64,000 nucleotides of DNA from Symbiodinium natans (taxonomy: Eukaryota; Sar; Dinophyceae; Suessiales; Symbiodiniaceae), in contig CAJNDS010002316.1 in NCBI GenBank assembly GCA_905221605.1, forward strand, positions 147,001-211,000. Direction: 5' to 3'. The notes beneath the pieces were generated by a model. The model saw only the letters and a list, made by a program, of their open reading frames with translations. It did not search any database and was not told the DNA's origin. How positions within the stretch are numbered: the first letter of the stretch is position 1; every line of letters starts with the position of its first letter. The position numbers and the translations under genes are program-made. Of the stretch, positions 1 to 11,290 are shown one piece after another.

Positions 1-133
1 GGGGTCTCAGGGGGTCCCAGTGGGGGGGAAAGAAGGGGCAACATTTCGCGCGGAAGGTTGGGTAAGGGGGCAGGAGACCGGATCCGGCTCGGCTCGTTCC
101 AAACGTCAGGAAGCCGATTTCAGAGGGGGGGGG

Positions 134-196
134 TTTAGGGTTTAGGGTTTAGGGTTTAGGGTTTAGGGTTTAGGGTTTAGGGTTTAGGGTTTAGGG
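134..196 (+). repeat. TTTAGGG telomere-like array
   Basis: About nine nearly perfect TTTAGGG heptamers in G-rich flanking DNA. The unit is the plant/dinoflagellate telomere repeat, but it is internal to the sequence and followed by non-telomeric DNA. Confidence 0.95.
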
Positions 197-538
197 GGGA
201 GGGTTGGAGGGCCTTTGGAGGCGCCGGATCCTCCACGGCATCGGTTTGCAGCTGCTCCCAGCGATCATCGGGACAGGGAGGGGGGGGTTGGCGTCACGCA
301 ACTTGGAAAAGGGAAAAGGTTAGGGGGAAGGAGGCCGGATCCGGGCCTGCTTGTTCCAGATGCTTCTCGGCAGGAAGCCCAGGTAAATTAAAGCTGAATT
401 TAAGTTGAAGTAAAAAACAATCAAGAGTCCGCAGCATTCGCTAGATGAATGTGAAATTAGATTATTGGGGATCATGTCAGGCGCAGGACTCTTTGGCTTT
501 CTCGGGTCCGCGTGACTTCCTAGAACCTCCTCGGGCTC

Positions 539-592
539 CCCCTAAACCCTAAACCCTACACCCTAAACCCTAAACCCGAAACCCTAAACCCC
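539..592 (-). repeat. CCCTAAA telomere-like array
   Basis: Degenerate CCCTAAA heptamers, in opposite orientation to the array at 134-196. Variants include CCCTACA and CCCGAAA. Confidence 0.9.
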
Positions 593-674
593 ACCCAAAG
601 CCCTTGAAAGGCCTTAGCGATGGCGTCAGCGCGTGCCAGAGACTGGCGCCGCTGCTGGCACCTCGGAAAATTGG

Positions 675-870
675 TGGTCCCCCTGTAATGATGCTACAAT
701 AACCCCCCAAAACCCTATTCTAATTATTCTTGGGACATTTTATGCTTTCACTTTTTTGGGGGGTTTCCGAAATTTGGGGTACCGTATTGGGGGTCTATTT
801 TACAAGGGAATCCTACCATTTGGGGGTTCATTTTGGGGGTCCCCTATTTTCGTACACCCCCTTTTGGGTT
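675..870 (-). repeat. Dispersed repeat, TCGGAAACCCCC family
   Basis: Contains the reverse complement of a motif seen elsewhere at 34795-34850, 46785-46850, 48303-48372 and within 49139-49243. The shared pattern is roughly AGTAGGATNCCC, then AAGGACCCCAATAAGG, then TACCCC, then TCGGAAACCCCC. Here it reads GGGGGGTTTCCGA onward from about 755. This is probably a short non-autonomous element. Confidence 0.55.
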
Positions 871-1012
871 TAAGAGGATCATATTCAGGAATCTTTTCAG
901 GGTTCTCAGATATTAGTACTTGAGAAGAGTCGCTCGAAATCCTCAACCCTCTAAGCCTTAAACCCTATAAGTATCTTTCAAGGGAATCCCGGGAAGCTTT
1001 CAGGGGCCAGGC

Positions 1013-1115
1013 CTAAACCCTACACCCTAAACCCCAAGCCCAGAACCCTAAACCCTAAACCCTAAACCCCAAACCCGAAACCCTAAACCAAACCCTAAAC
1101 CCTAAACCCTGCACC
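1013..1115 (-). repeat. CCCTAAA telomere-like array, degenerate
   Basis: About 100 bases of CCCTAAA and variants (CCCCAAA, CCCGAAA, CCCTACA). Confidence 0.9.
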
Positions 1116-2560
1116 CTTGAGACATTTGAAAAAGTCCGCCCCCCTGTGGGGACCCAGGCGAAGTCGCCCTGGCTCCGGGAGCTCATTTTGGTTGACTGCG
1201 AGACCGTGCGGCCCTTTTTGGAGGCTCCTGCAAGACAGCTTCTTCTGCTTTTTCTCTCTTCAAGTTTTTTGGGTTTTGGAGGGTTGTTCTGGTTTAGTTT
1301 TGGTTAGGGTTTTGAGGGTTGTTCCGGTTTAGGGTGGCTGTTCGGGTTCATAAGGTTTAGGGTTTGGAGGCAGACGAGGAGTACATGCCTCTGAATTGTC
1401 ATAGCGGCTTGAAAGGAGTCCCTGGACTTGGGGGGACCCCGCCCCCCCCCCCCCATGGAGTGCATAAGTTCCACACTCCCAGGATATCTCGCACCTTGCA
1501 AAGTTGCACCTGCGACAGGCTCTATCCGAGGTGATCAATCTGGCCTCCTCTTTGTGCCTTAGTGATTGCTAAGTTGCCATTTCAGGTTCTTGGGCGGCGC
1601 ACTCTGTGAACGAAGGGATTACGAGTACACCATGCGGGGCAGAGGGTATCATGGCGTGTGTGTCAGACGGCCCCTGTCTGATGTCTGAGTGAGGTACAGC
1701 ATTACCTTGGACAGGAATGGCATGACTGACATTGACGCCAAGGCTCTCGAAAAGAGCTTGAGTTGAGTTGCGCAGGTGTTTTGTGTACTTGTGCGGAAGA
1801 GAAAGTCTAAAATGTACGCCGGGCACCGAATGCGCAGGGTGACGCTGGCTCGGAAACCGTGAGCCTTACAGCTCGCTGACTTCTTAGACCCTCCTCCTCC
1901 CAAGTCCTCAAGTCACAGGTGGTGGCACAGATGATCAACAGAGGAGGCAGCCTGCGAAAGGTTTTCTTGCCGAGACTCGCTGCAAGCTCTCCAGCCGTCC
2001 AGGGTCGCGGCTAAGTGACCATAGGCACGCCTCCAACCGCATGCAGTAAGGGGTTATCTTCATCTTTTGTGCCTGAAATGCTCACTGCCTGTCGGTGTTG
2101 TGTGCAATTTGGGGCTCGCCTGAGATGCCACTGGGGTGTTCTAAGGGTGGCCTACCGAGGCCCTGAACCCCTAACCCTTTACCCCTAACCCCCGCCCGAA
2201 GCCATGAACCATTTTGCCATGGGCGCAGAGGAGGCGTAGCAGGTGGCAAGCCTAGTGCTCCCGAAGTGCAGAACGTTCGACCATCGCGATCATCCCGAAA
2301 CGATGTCTTCGTTCATATTTTTCCGCTTTGGGCCGCGGTTAAGAGCTCTCGTAACGTTAGTGTCCCCAGTTCTCAGAATTCTAGCAGATTCTAGCATGAA
2401 GATTTCCACAGCAAGTGAGGGTTAGTTCAAGAAGAGATCCCACCATTCCCCGCCCGCTCTCCTGGACCTCGCCGCAGTTGGCACCCCTGCTGCAAACAAA
2501 GGAACAATCAGATCCGCGATCCTGGTGCCAAGGCTTCCTATTCAATTTTCGTGACATCTT

Positions 2561-2623
2561 TAGGGATGTTCCCCTATTCGAATCCCTATGAAGGACTGTT
2601 GGTGTAAACGGGGGAACATCACA
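2561..2623. mobile_element. Mini inverted-repeat element, GGGATGTTCCCC family
   Basis: The ends are inverted: TAGGGATGTTCCCC on the left and GGGGGAACATCACA on the right. The direct repeat ATCTTTA sits at both edges (2556-2562 and 2624-2630), consistent with a target duplication. The same ends recur at 11165-11290, 48033-48190 and 48446-48541. It is too short to code, so it would be non-autonomous. Confidence 0.6.
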
Positions 2624-4039
2624 ATCTTTAAGAATATGCAAGATTGCAGACATTCAAAGCACCTGTCAATTATACTCCAGTGCTTGTAGCAGTTGCAGAT
2701 TGTTTCCAATTGCTCTATACATACTTGTGATGACGGTTTAGGGAAGAGGGGTTTAGGGGGTTGTGATTTGCGGGTTTAGAGCAGTAGAGGGTTTAGGGGT
2801 TTGGGGTCTTTTAAAACGTGTTGCTCGGCGTGATGCGGTTTTAGGGCTTAGGCAGCCGATGTTCAGGGGCAGTTGTAAGTGGGGTCAAAACTAGGATAGC
2901 TATACTTAGAACCTCACTTAGGGCACTAATAGCCTTTCTGAGACTTACCCATGAACCTGGTAGCGGCGTTCCCCGTGACCGCAGAGGTTTGCAGAGGCAG
3001 ACCGAAGCACATATTGTGGAAATGTGCACTTTCCTCGTGTTTTTGAGGGTTGGCCATTTTAGGGGTTGCGTGGCCACCGCAAAAATGTATCGTTTGTACC
3101 ACTGCTTCCAGCTTTGAGGTGCCTAAAACCATGGCAGGCGTGGGGAATTCAGGAGACACAGAACGGAGTGCTCAAAGCGAAAACTTTTCGAAGCCCTGTT
3201 AGACAGACGTAGAATGTTTCAGTGTGAACCCTGCACCCTTTCCCGTGTTAGGTTTCAGAAGGGTGTGAGGCAGGCAAACTTTTTACAGACCCTGGCGTTT
3301 GCTTGCTTTGCCAAGGCTCTGAGAGCGTTCCAAAAGTCGGGACCATTGTTCTGGCGCCACTCAAAGCTGAGGACATAATCGAAGATTCAGGGGTTCGGCA
3401 ATCAACGACCTCTTCAAGTATCTCCAGCAAACATCACGTGTGCTTCTGCTTTCGCCTTTTTTGGGCTTTGGCACGGACGCAGTGAACTGCATTTTCGAGT
3501 GGTTCATGGCCTGAAATCTGATTTTTCTCGCCTCAGCAGCGCATTTCCAAGCCTTACAGCCAGCAGCGTAAGGACCACCCAGACACACGCAGCCATGCTT
3601 GGGACAGGAGGCGGGAACCCGAAGAAAGCCGCCCTCCACAAGCTTCTTAAAACTCGTTTCCTGCAACATGCTATGTGTCAAAGGCGGGCCGGTATACAGG
3701 CCATGGACAAAGGGCACGGCAAGCCATGCCAGAATGGACATGGCTCGGTAAGCAAGGGAAAAGGTGCTTTGAGGAGATGCTGCGAGGAGAAGAGAATTGT
3801 GTAGTGCAGGGCGGGGAATGGACGGAACCAGCCCCCCTCCCACCACCCCACCAAACCCAAAAAACCCTTGCGGTCACCCGTGACGCCGCTAGCATGAACC
3901 TCCAGTTAGGGTGTACGGTTTGTGCCTTTGAGATTCTTTGAGAGGCCCTGACCTGCCAAGGTCGGCAGTGAGCTGAAACGCAGGGACTTGTCCCTCTGAT
4001 AACGTATCTATAAAAGGGGCCTGTGATCTGGAGAAGAAC

Positions 4040-4188
4040 CCCGAAACCCTAAAACCTAAACCCTAGACCCTAGACCCTAAACCCTAACATCTGTCCTTCG
4101 TTTGCTTCAAAAGGCTCGAGGGGGAGGAGGGGGCACGGTTTAGGGTTCAGGGTTTAGGGTTTAGGGTTTAGGGTTTAGGGTTTAGGGC
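4040..4188. repeat. Opposed telomere-like arrays
   Basis: A CCCTAAA array (4040-4087) faces a TTTAGGG array (4140-4188) across about 50 bases, giving a potential hairpin. Confidence 0.85.
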
Positions 4189-5270
4189 ACATGGGTCCAC
4201 CCCCCGGCCAGGTCCTGGCCGATGCCCTCCAGTGCTCCCTTGTCCAGGAGATGGATCCTCGGTCTGCCTGGAGGAGGTGTTTGAAGCATTGTACTTAGGT
4301 TTAGGGTTTGGGGTTTGGGGTTTAGGGTTTAGGGTTTAAGGCTTCGGGTTTCGGGTTGAGGGTTCAGAGTACTATATAAATCGCACATAACTTTCCTGTC
4401 TTCTTCTTGATGATGATGATGATCATTTTTACATCGGGGGACAGTGGCTGTTTTGTGTGAAGGTGATGATGAAGCTGCAAATTGTTTTGGTGATTGCGTT
4501 TTTCTTGCCACGTTGGCCCCACTACTGTTTAGCAGGCCCAGGTAAAGGAGGTGTGTTCCCTCAGTTCCCACAGGATCTGAGACGCAACTGCATCGGCGCA
4601 GGCGGGGAGCAGGCCAATGGGCTCCGAAGGTTCTCTCTTGCACTTTTCTCGTCCTGTCTGTCTCTGCAAGGGAAATTCGGTTTAGGGTTTAAGGTTTAGG
4701 GTTTAGGGTTTAGGGAATGAGGTACCCGAAAACATCCTTTAAAAACGATACATGGGGTTGATAGGCGGTTGCCGCGGCATGCCAGCCCTCATACTTAGTT
4801 GGAAGTAGCTTTCATGATAAGGGTAATAGCATGGACATTTTTTGGGTTCCTATCTCTAAGTACACCCCAAACTCTAGACACTAAAGCCCCGGAACATGCC
4901 ACTGTAGGATTCTTAGGGTTCCCCTTTAAGGGGGGTCCCAGCAGAGGCGTTGATCGACGCAGTCAAGAACTTCGAGCCGACGGGCGACAACCCGTGGCGG
5001 CCCAGCGTGGCGCTGCGCGACGCGTGACATGTTGCGGCCAGCGCGGTCGTAACGTGGGTTCCCACAAGTAAGCGGCAGACATTTTTTTGAAGGGGTTTTG
5101 CTTTGAATTCTGGGGTTTTAGGCGTGCCTGAATATGGCCTGTAAACCCTGATAGTGTTCAAAAGCCCATGGATCCCGCAGAATCCCCCCCCCCCTGCGAT
5201 CCCGAGTCCTCATTGCTTCAAAAGAAACAAATCAATGCTCCGCCGAACCTTCCCCTGGTCTCTCACCTAA

Positions 5271-5340
5271 ATCCTAAACCCTAAACCCTAAACCCTAAAC
5301 CCTAAACCTTAAACCCTAAACCCGAAACCCCAAACCCCAA
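5271..5340 (-). repeat. CCCTAAA telomere-like array
   Basis: About ten heptamers, becoming degenerate (CCTTAAA, CCCGAAA, CCCCAAA) at the right end. Confidence 0.9.
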
Positions 5341-6337
5341 CCTTGTTCTTGTGTCTCTCGCTCTCCAAACGCATCCAAGTACAGGGAGATACACAGGGGA
5401 AACACAGAGGCACAGCGGCTTAGGGTGTTAATGGGGTTTTCATAGGCTATTCATGGGGTTCTGAGGGCTTAGAGGGTTTAGAGGGCGAAGGGTTGCTTAG
5501 GTTTTGGAGCTTGGCCCAAAGGAGTGACCCAAATCCCCAAAAATCCTTACACAACCCCTAAGCCGCCCCATGCCCTGAGGGCGAAGGGTTGCTTAGGTCT
5601 TAGGATGGTTTGTAGCACAAGTTTTTAGCTCTGAGTTTCACCCCCTGCGGCAGACTTGAGCCTAAGAAGGGCGCGCAATTGCCGACAGGGCAGAGCCCCA
5701 GATCCGCTGCCCCCCCGATTTTCAGCCCAACCTACAGCAAACTCCAGAAAATTAGAGCTGGGATTCCCTTTAGTATACCTGTATGGGGATAAGGATGTTC
5801 CAACTTTTTGGGGGTTGCTGTACTGTAAATCCTAAATCCCTCGCGCCCTAAATCCTGAACCCTTCAACCGCTGATGATTTCAAGTAAGGTGTAAGCAGTA
5901 CTGAGAGGGGCTTGACATATGCAGCTGAAGGCGCTGTCCGAAAAACCCGAACCAAGTCAGGACTTGAACGTCCGCCCGGGCTTAGCTCGGATTGTCGGTG
6001 AAGGTCCCCGTTGCAAGTGATTTGAAGTTTTGAATGTTGGCACGGCTTAGAAAGCACACGCCCTTAATTTGCATAGGGTATACAAGGGGTATGCATATAG
6101 GGGTACCTCTTTCAGGGCCAAAAACTCGGGGACCGTGTAACTACCCTTAGATCCAGTGGCCCTTCACTGCGATGTTTCTCTAGGCGTGAGAACTCCCGCA
6201 CGTAGTGTGCGGGAGCCACGATGCTCCACTCTAGCCATGCGAAGCCATGCGAAGCTCTACTCGATTTCTGAAAAGAGGAGGGGGGCCCCGGGGGGCGGGG
6301 GTGGGGGGGGGAAAATCAGAAGGGGGTTCAGGGTTTG

Positions 6338-6367
6338 GGGTGTGGGGTTTAGGGTTTAGGGTTTAGG
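6338..6367 (+). repeat. Short TTTAGGG array upstream of the XKR-like gene
   Basis: TTTGGGGTG followed by three to four TTTAGGG units, ending about 325 bases upstream of the proposed start codon of the XKR-like gene. Confidence 0.85.
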
Positions 6368-6693
6368 AGTTGAGGCCACTTGTGGCCGTAGGGCTTTTGG
6401 GTTTGGGTTTAGCAGGCAGGGCTTCAGGCAATGACAAAGTTGTGGTGTTCGAGGTTCAGAGATCGCACTCTTGCCGCAGATGCGCGCGTTTGCGGTTTGC
6501 GGTTTGGGAATGCGCGTGGTCTGCATTTCGAGAGCATGTGCTTTGGCCGCTTCTCCAAGAAGAGTCCAAGGAGGGTTCGGCGCCAGCTATTCAAAAAAGT
6601 AGCGACATAGTCTTTGCTTTTCTCCACTTCTCGCAACTTACGACGAACGGCAACAACTGCAACAAGAAGAAGAACCCAGAGGGAACCCTTGCC

Positions 6694-9600
6694 ATGGCTC
6701 ACGCTTCGAAGGGCGCAAGTGTGAGACGTCTGAGCTGGAGGCACTGGGCCCAGTGGGCTGATGGCATAAGTCCCTGGAAGAAGCAGGTTCCAGGCCTTTG
6801 CCTTACCGCAGCCTTGAACATCATGGACTTCTACTCGGACCTGCTGGTCGTCTTGAAGTACGGCTGCTACGTGGAGGGCTCTTTCACGCGGAGCTGCGGC
6901 TGGGAGGAAGTGGCACAGGTGGCTCTAGCCACCTGTCAGCCCCATTGGTGGTGGTTTCGAATCGGCCTCGCCATGCTCGTCGTGTCGAATACCGAGCAGA
7001 GCGCTGTCTGGGCGCACTTCATGGCCCTGCAGGCGCCTCCTGGATGGCGTGGATGGCGGAGGGTTTGCGCATTTGCAGGTGCTTTCATGCTGGCCTTCTT
7101 CCAGCTGAACTACTTGGTGGACGTTGCGTGTCTAGTGTACCGGGGTAGACGCGCGGATAAGGCGGGCGAGATCTACACCGAGTCGCAGAGCGAAAGCTTC
7201 AACCGGGCATTCCGGGAGCTGGTGACAAAATGCCTAGAGAGCGCACCACAGCTTTACTTCCAAACCTACGTGCTCTTTACCCTGGGTGCACACCGCGATT
7301 GGGTGCAGGCGGGCTCTGTTGCCATCTCAACCCTATCACTTGCCTATGGGATCACCAAGGTTTGGGCGGCGAGCCCGATCAGGTTCCAAAGCGGCGAGCA
7401 CTTGCATCGGCGACTGAAGACCCCGAGGGCCTTGCTCCTCATCTTCCTCTTCTTAACCCTGGACCAGGCGTGGCGAGCGGGTGTGGCCGCGCTGATGCTG
7501 GCGGAAGCCTCCCGACCCATCGGTGTCGTGGTGCTGGTGGCATTCTTGCTTGGATTCCTCATCTGCTTTATGCTCAACTGGAGAGACTTTTGCAAGGAGT
7601 TTTGCCATTCGGAGGCCAACCTCATCCAGCTCTTCTTCCTCCCAATTGCGGCCACGCTTGCGGGCCACTTGATGCCTGCGGTCTTGATTCTGGTGGACGA
7701 GCTGGCGGATGGAGAGAGCATGCTGCGAACTGCATCGCCCCAGCTTCTTACTGTTGGTTAGCAGGGAATGAGGGAATGAGGGAATGAGGCACCCTCTACC
7801 CCCCCTGTAGATACCTTTTAAGGGATTATAGAAAATGGGACGCTGTGGGAGTGCACTTTTTCCACAAAAAAACACGCAAAACTTTTAAAAAAACTTTAAA
7901 AACACACGAAAAACGTGCAACAAGAAAAAAACACACACAAAATCCCTACAAAAACAAAAATACTGAAAAAGAAGCAAGAAAACCAAAAAAAAACTAAAAG
8001 AAAAACAATCCTGAGGGACTCTGTTGGGGAGCCGGACCCCCTGGGAAGAGTCTCTCAGGATTGTTTTTTCTTGTTTTTTTGGTTTTTTGGGGATTCTTGT
8101 GCAAGAGAACCAAAAAAACCAAAAAAACCAAAAAACACCAATCCTGAGGGACTCTGTTGGGGAGCCGGACCCCCTGGGAAGAGTCTCTCAGGATTGGTTT
8201 TTTTGGTTTTTTTGGTTTTTTTTTGGTTTTTTTTTTTTTTTTGGTTTTTTTGGTTTTTTTGGTTTTTTTGGTTTTTTTGGTTTTTTTGGTTTTTCGAGGA
8301 CTTTTGTGTATTATTGGAGATTTTGCTGTACCATTTTCTTTTGTACGGTTTTTCGGTGTCTTCTGAAGGGTGTTTTTTGGGTTTTTTCTTTAGGCTTTTA
8401 GGTGTTATTTCATTTTCGTACGCTTTTTTTGTACAGTTGTTTTTGGTATTTGTGTTTTGTGTGTGTTTTATATTTCTGAGTGCCCTTTTGTACGTGACAA
8501 AAGCACTAACCTGGACAATCAAGCACATGGCATTCTGTGTTTCTCTCATCTGGTGGGCGATGAAAGGTTCTCTCTAGGTCCTGCTTTGCACAAATTTAAA
8601 CAACGTTGATATATTATCCATGAATTTCGTGCTCCCAGCCACATGGTTTGAAAAGCATGGGTTTTTTGGAAAACATTGGCATTACCGACGTTTTTTCGGC
8701 TCCATCCTTCAAAAAATTGGTAAAGACCAATGTTATCCATGAATTTCGTGCTCGCGGCCACATGGTTTGAAAATCATGGATTTTTGGAAAACGTCAATTT
8801 TACTAATGTTTTTCGGCTCCATCTTTCAACAACATTGGTAGAACGAATGTTTTCCATGAGTTTCGTGATCTGAGGCTCTCTCCCAGCCACCATTTCTCGA
8901 GGAGGTACCAAAAAACAAACTCGAATCCTGCAAAATCTCGAGAGAGTACCAAAACCTCCATATAATCAATCACGCCCCAATACGCAAAGCATGACATCTG
9001 TCCTAAAAACTATACCTTAGCTAGGATGTCTCAAGCAATCATCCCCCAATAAGCAAAACCTAATATCTATACTAAACACTGTACCTTAGCAACATCTTTT
9101 AAGACATCACGCCCTAAGGCTCCTACCAATGTAATAAGGTTCCTATCAATCTAAGCAGGGTTCTTATTCATGTTACTGGGATTCGCAATGGGTTTTAATT
9201 AATTTTAAGGATTAGGCTCATAATTATTAGTTTAGTAGGGTTCCTATTTGTTCTTGTACAAGGATTCCATTGTTTTGCAGGCCTGTTGGTTCCTATTCAT
9301 TTTAGTAAGATTCCTTCTCGTTTTAATGGGATTCCTGTGAATTGTAACCCGGGTTCTTTTTGATTTGTCAAGGGTTCCTATTCATTTTAATAGGCTTCCG
9401 TCCTAGTAACTGTTATCCGGTTCCGATAATTCAATAGAGGATCCTAATTATTTTAATAAGGCTCCTACTCATGTAATAAGATTCCTATCAATTTTCATCA
9501 GATTCTTGTTCATGTTAATGGGATTCGTATTAATTTTAATAGGGATCTCATTCACTTTAAAGGGGTTCCTATTGGTTTAGGCTCATGTTCATTTTAGTAT

Positions 9601-10368
9601 TTCTAAGGGTTCGCCTTATGTTTTATGGGAGTCCGATTGGTTCGTATTAATTGTAGTAGGGCTCCTCTTCAGTTTAATAGGATTCCTATTAATTCTACGA
9701 GGATTCTCATCTTTTTGTGAGGGGCCTCCAATTCATTTCAAGAGGCGTCCTATTGACTTTACGGCTCCGATTAATTGAAAATAGGGTTCCTACGGATATA
9801 AATAGAGGATTCCTATTGTTGTTTCTAGGATTCCAATATGGTTGGCCCATTTATTTTGAAAACGGGGACAGGACATACACCGTATCGCTGCTTTGTGTTG
9901 GCGCACTTGTATGCTGCATTTTGTGCATGACTCGTGATTTTGTTTATATAAAATACGGCTGCGCTGTGAGAGTGTTTTTGAAATATCTTTAAACAAATAG
10001 AAAAAAGTGCACTCCCACAGCGTCCCGGTCTCGGATTATATAGGGTACTGTACCTCATTCCCTCATTCCCCACCAACCAACAGTAAGGCTTGCGGCGTGG
10101 CGTTGGACCGAAGGCGTGGTGTGCATGGCTTCTTTGTCATAGTGGGGTAGCACTTTACCTTTTCAAAGGCTGTTTAGACTCAATAAGGAACAGACATTTA
10201 GATTTTAATAGCATCCCAGTCATGATCTAGGCTGTGGCTTTCGCAGTGGCCAAAACGAGCTGCGGCGAGGCGCCCTACTACGAAGCTGGGCTTCTGCTGG
10301 CGTTTCTGGGGGCCAGCGCGCTCCTGTTCTTGGCCTTGCGACTCGGGGGGCAAAACCCTCAACCCTGA
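6694..10368 (+). CDS. XK-related (XKR-like) membrane protein, interrupted by a TIR element
   Basis: Proposed exons are 6694-7742, 10088-10118 and 10231-10368, giving about 405 residues, close to the usual XKR length. The start is the ATG in GCCATGGCT at 6694; the frame stays open for 108 codons upstream, so a longer N-terminus is possible. The protein has many hydrophobic segments, an N-terminal LNIMDFYSDLLVVLKYG membrane segment and ESAPQLYFQTY near residue 181, which resembles the conserved E-x-x-PQL-x-x-Q-x-Y signature of XK-related proteins. Animal XKRs include phospholipid scramblases; the role here is unknown. Exon 1 continues five codons into the inverted repeat and meets a stop there (7759-7761). 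Removing 7743-10087 joins CCCCA to GCTTGCGG in frame. The junctions of the third exon (EAGLLLAFLGASALLFLALRL membrane helix, ending in a CCCTAAA-like array) are inferred, with a GT-AG intron at 10119-10230. Confidence 0.7.
8006..8196. repeat. Duplicated palindrome inside A-rich/T-rich arms
   Basis: Two copies (8006-8063 and 8139-8196) of a 58-base inverted repeat. The 17-base arms CAATCCTGAGGGACTCT and AGAGTCTCTCAGGATTG pair with one mismatch, and the loop carries GGGG and CCCC runs that could also pair. Each copy sits between an A/C-rich left arm (AACCAAAAAA repeats) and a T/G-rich right arm (TTTTTTGG repeats), which extends the possible stem. A transcript would fold into long double-stranded RNA. 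Confidence 0.85.
8197..8292 (+). repeat. (TTTTTTGG)n microsatellite
   Basis: A run of TTTTTTGG-like units forming the right arm of the second palindrome; its complement, AACCAAAAAA, lies on the left at 8108-8137. Confidence 0.9.
8614..8885. repeat. About 118-bp tandem repeat, 2.3 copies
   Basis: TTATCCATGAATTTCGTG recurs at about 8614 and 8733, and in diverged form near 8850, with periods of 119 and 117 bases. Each unit also contains CACATGGTTTGAAAA and TTTTTCGGCTCCATC. It is non-coding and internal to the TIR element. Confidence 0.8.
9111..9840. repeat. AT-rich degenerate minisatellite
   Basis: Many diverged copies of a unit of roughly 25-30 bases resembling GGATTCCTATTCATTTTAATA. No protein is evident. 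Composition differs sharply from the genes on either side. Confidence 0.7.
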
Positions 10369-10430
10369 ACCCTAAGCCCCTAAACCCCAAATCCTAAACC
10401 CTAAACCCTAAACCCTAAACCCGAAATCCT
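10364..10430 (-). repeat. CCCTAAA array at the 3' end of the XKR-like gene
   Basis: Degenerate then regular CCCTAAA heptamers. The proposed stop codon of the XKR-like gene (10366-10368) lies at its first units. Confidence 0.85.
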
Positions 10431-10563
10431 CAAGCATGAGCCCTATTTTTTAAAGTCCAGAGGTCACGTTTCCCTTTCAGCTCTTGGCTGCGAAAGGGCC
10501 CTAATTGGCAGTGCAAGGCTTCACAGGAAGACTTGTTTTACGGGCCCAAGAGACCACATAAAC

Positions 10564-10637
10564 ATAAGGATCCTACTATCGGGGTATAAGGGCCCCTATA
10601 GGGGATAAGGATCCTACTATCGGGGTATAAGGGCCCC
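10564..10637 (+). repeat. Tandem duplication, period 41
   Basis: ATAAGGATCCTACTATCGGG and following bases through AAGGGCCCC occur at 10564-10596 and again, identically, at 10605-10637. Confidence 0.9.
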
Positions 10638-11164
10638 CAGAAGGGGGGACTCCGAAAAAAGACCGGCTTGTAGGATCCTATTCTCTTGCACGGCAAGAAC
10701 TTGCCGATTGCTCAGGTACACGCAGTGTGGCACGCTCAGAGGCCTGGAGTTTGTGTGCTGAAGGTGAAATGGGCATTTCCCAAAATGGGGGTTGCTCCCC
10801 AAATTCCGCCGTGCGGTGGCGCCGCAGGCTTCTGGCGCTCGATGCTTCTTGCAGAGAAGGACCCGGGCTTCGAGATCACGGCAGAAGAGGCAGAGGAGCA
10901 GGCGACGCATCAGCCAGTCAAGGTTTTTCACCCTTTCAACCCTAACCCCCCCCTCCCCCCCTGGTTGTAGCAGCCCCCCCCCCCCCCTACCCCGCCCCCC
11001 TACCCCCCCTTCCGGCCACACAAAAAGGCAGCCCCCCCTTACGGTCGAAAGCGCCCAACTAGGCTCTGAGCTGCTCAGGAGCGGGAAGAAGCCGAAGCGC
11101 GTCTTGAGGGGCGCCTTGGCTCATGTGCCAGCACCTCCACACACCTTTTAGGGTTTTGGGCTGC

Positions 11165-11290
11165 GGATGTTCCCCCTTATACCTACATGTAGGGGGGGTA
11201 CCATCATCCTTATGAAGGACTGTTAGTATTGGGGTTTTAGGTTGGGATGTTCCCCCTTATACCTACAGTAGGGGGGGGGTACCATAATCC
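11165..11290 (+). repeat. Two direct copies of a GGATGTTCCCCC unit
   Basis: GGATGTTCCCCCTTATACCT, then a G run and GGTACCATNATCC, appears at 11165-11210 and 11244-11290. The start matches the ends of the mini-elements at 2561, 48033 and 48446. Confidence 0.75.

Larger units (their letters stand above)
1..6337. other. Gene-free leading region with telomere-like arrays
   Basis: I recognise no gene here; the open frames are short, mutually overlapping and match no family I know. The stretch holds heptamer arrays in both orientations (TTTAGGG at 134-196, 4140-4188, 4296-4360, 4679-4715; CCCTAAA at 539-592, 1013-1115, 4040-4087, 5271-5340) and the small repeats listed separately. The longest frame is on the minus strand at 3361-3846 (161 codons), and I see no domain in it. 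The arrays at 4040-4087 and 4140-4188 face each other across about 50 bases and could form a hairpin. Confidence 0.6.
7747..10087. mobile_element. 2.34-kb TIR element / candidate introner in the XKR-like gene
   Basis: Both ends carry the same sequence in inverted orientation: CTTACTGTTGGTT at the tip, then GAATGAGGGAATGAGG, then GGGACGCTGTGGGAGTGCAC about 90 bases in. The 4-base direct repeat GCTT flanks it (7743-7746 and 10088-10091). The interior is AT-rich and low-complexity, unlike the GC-rich flanks, and has no transposase, so the element is non-autonomous. Because the duplicated GCTT begins with GC and the right end finishes in AAG, the segment 7743-10087 reads as a GC-AG intron with an AG|G acceptor. 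That is the arrangement described for dinoflagellate introner elements. Splicing itself is inferred. Confidence 0.75.

Noticed and set aside
134-196. Chromosome end (true telomere) at the start of the window
   Set aside because: The array is short, starts 133 bases into the window and is followed by arrays in both orientations; interstitial repeats explain it better.
7915-8577. 220-codon open frame rich in Phe/Trp/Lys
   Set aside because: It is the translation of (TTTTTTGG)n and A-rich arms; low-complexity, not a gene.
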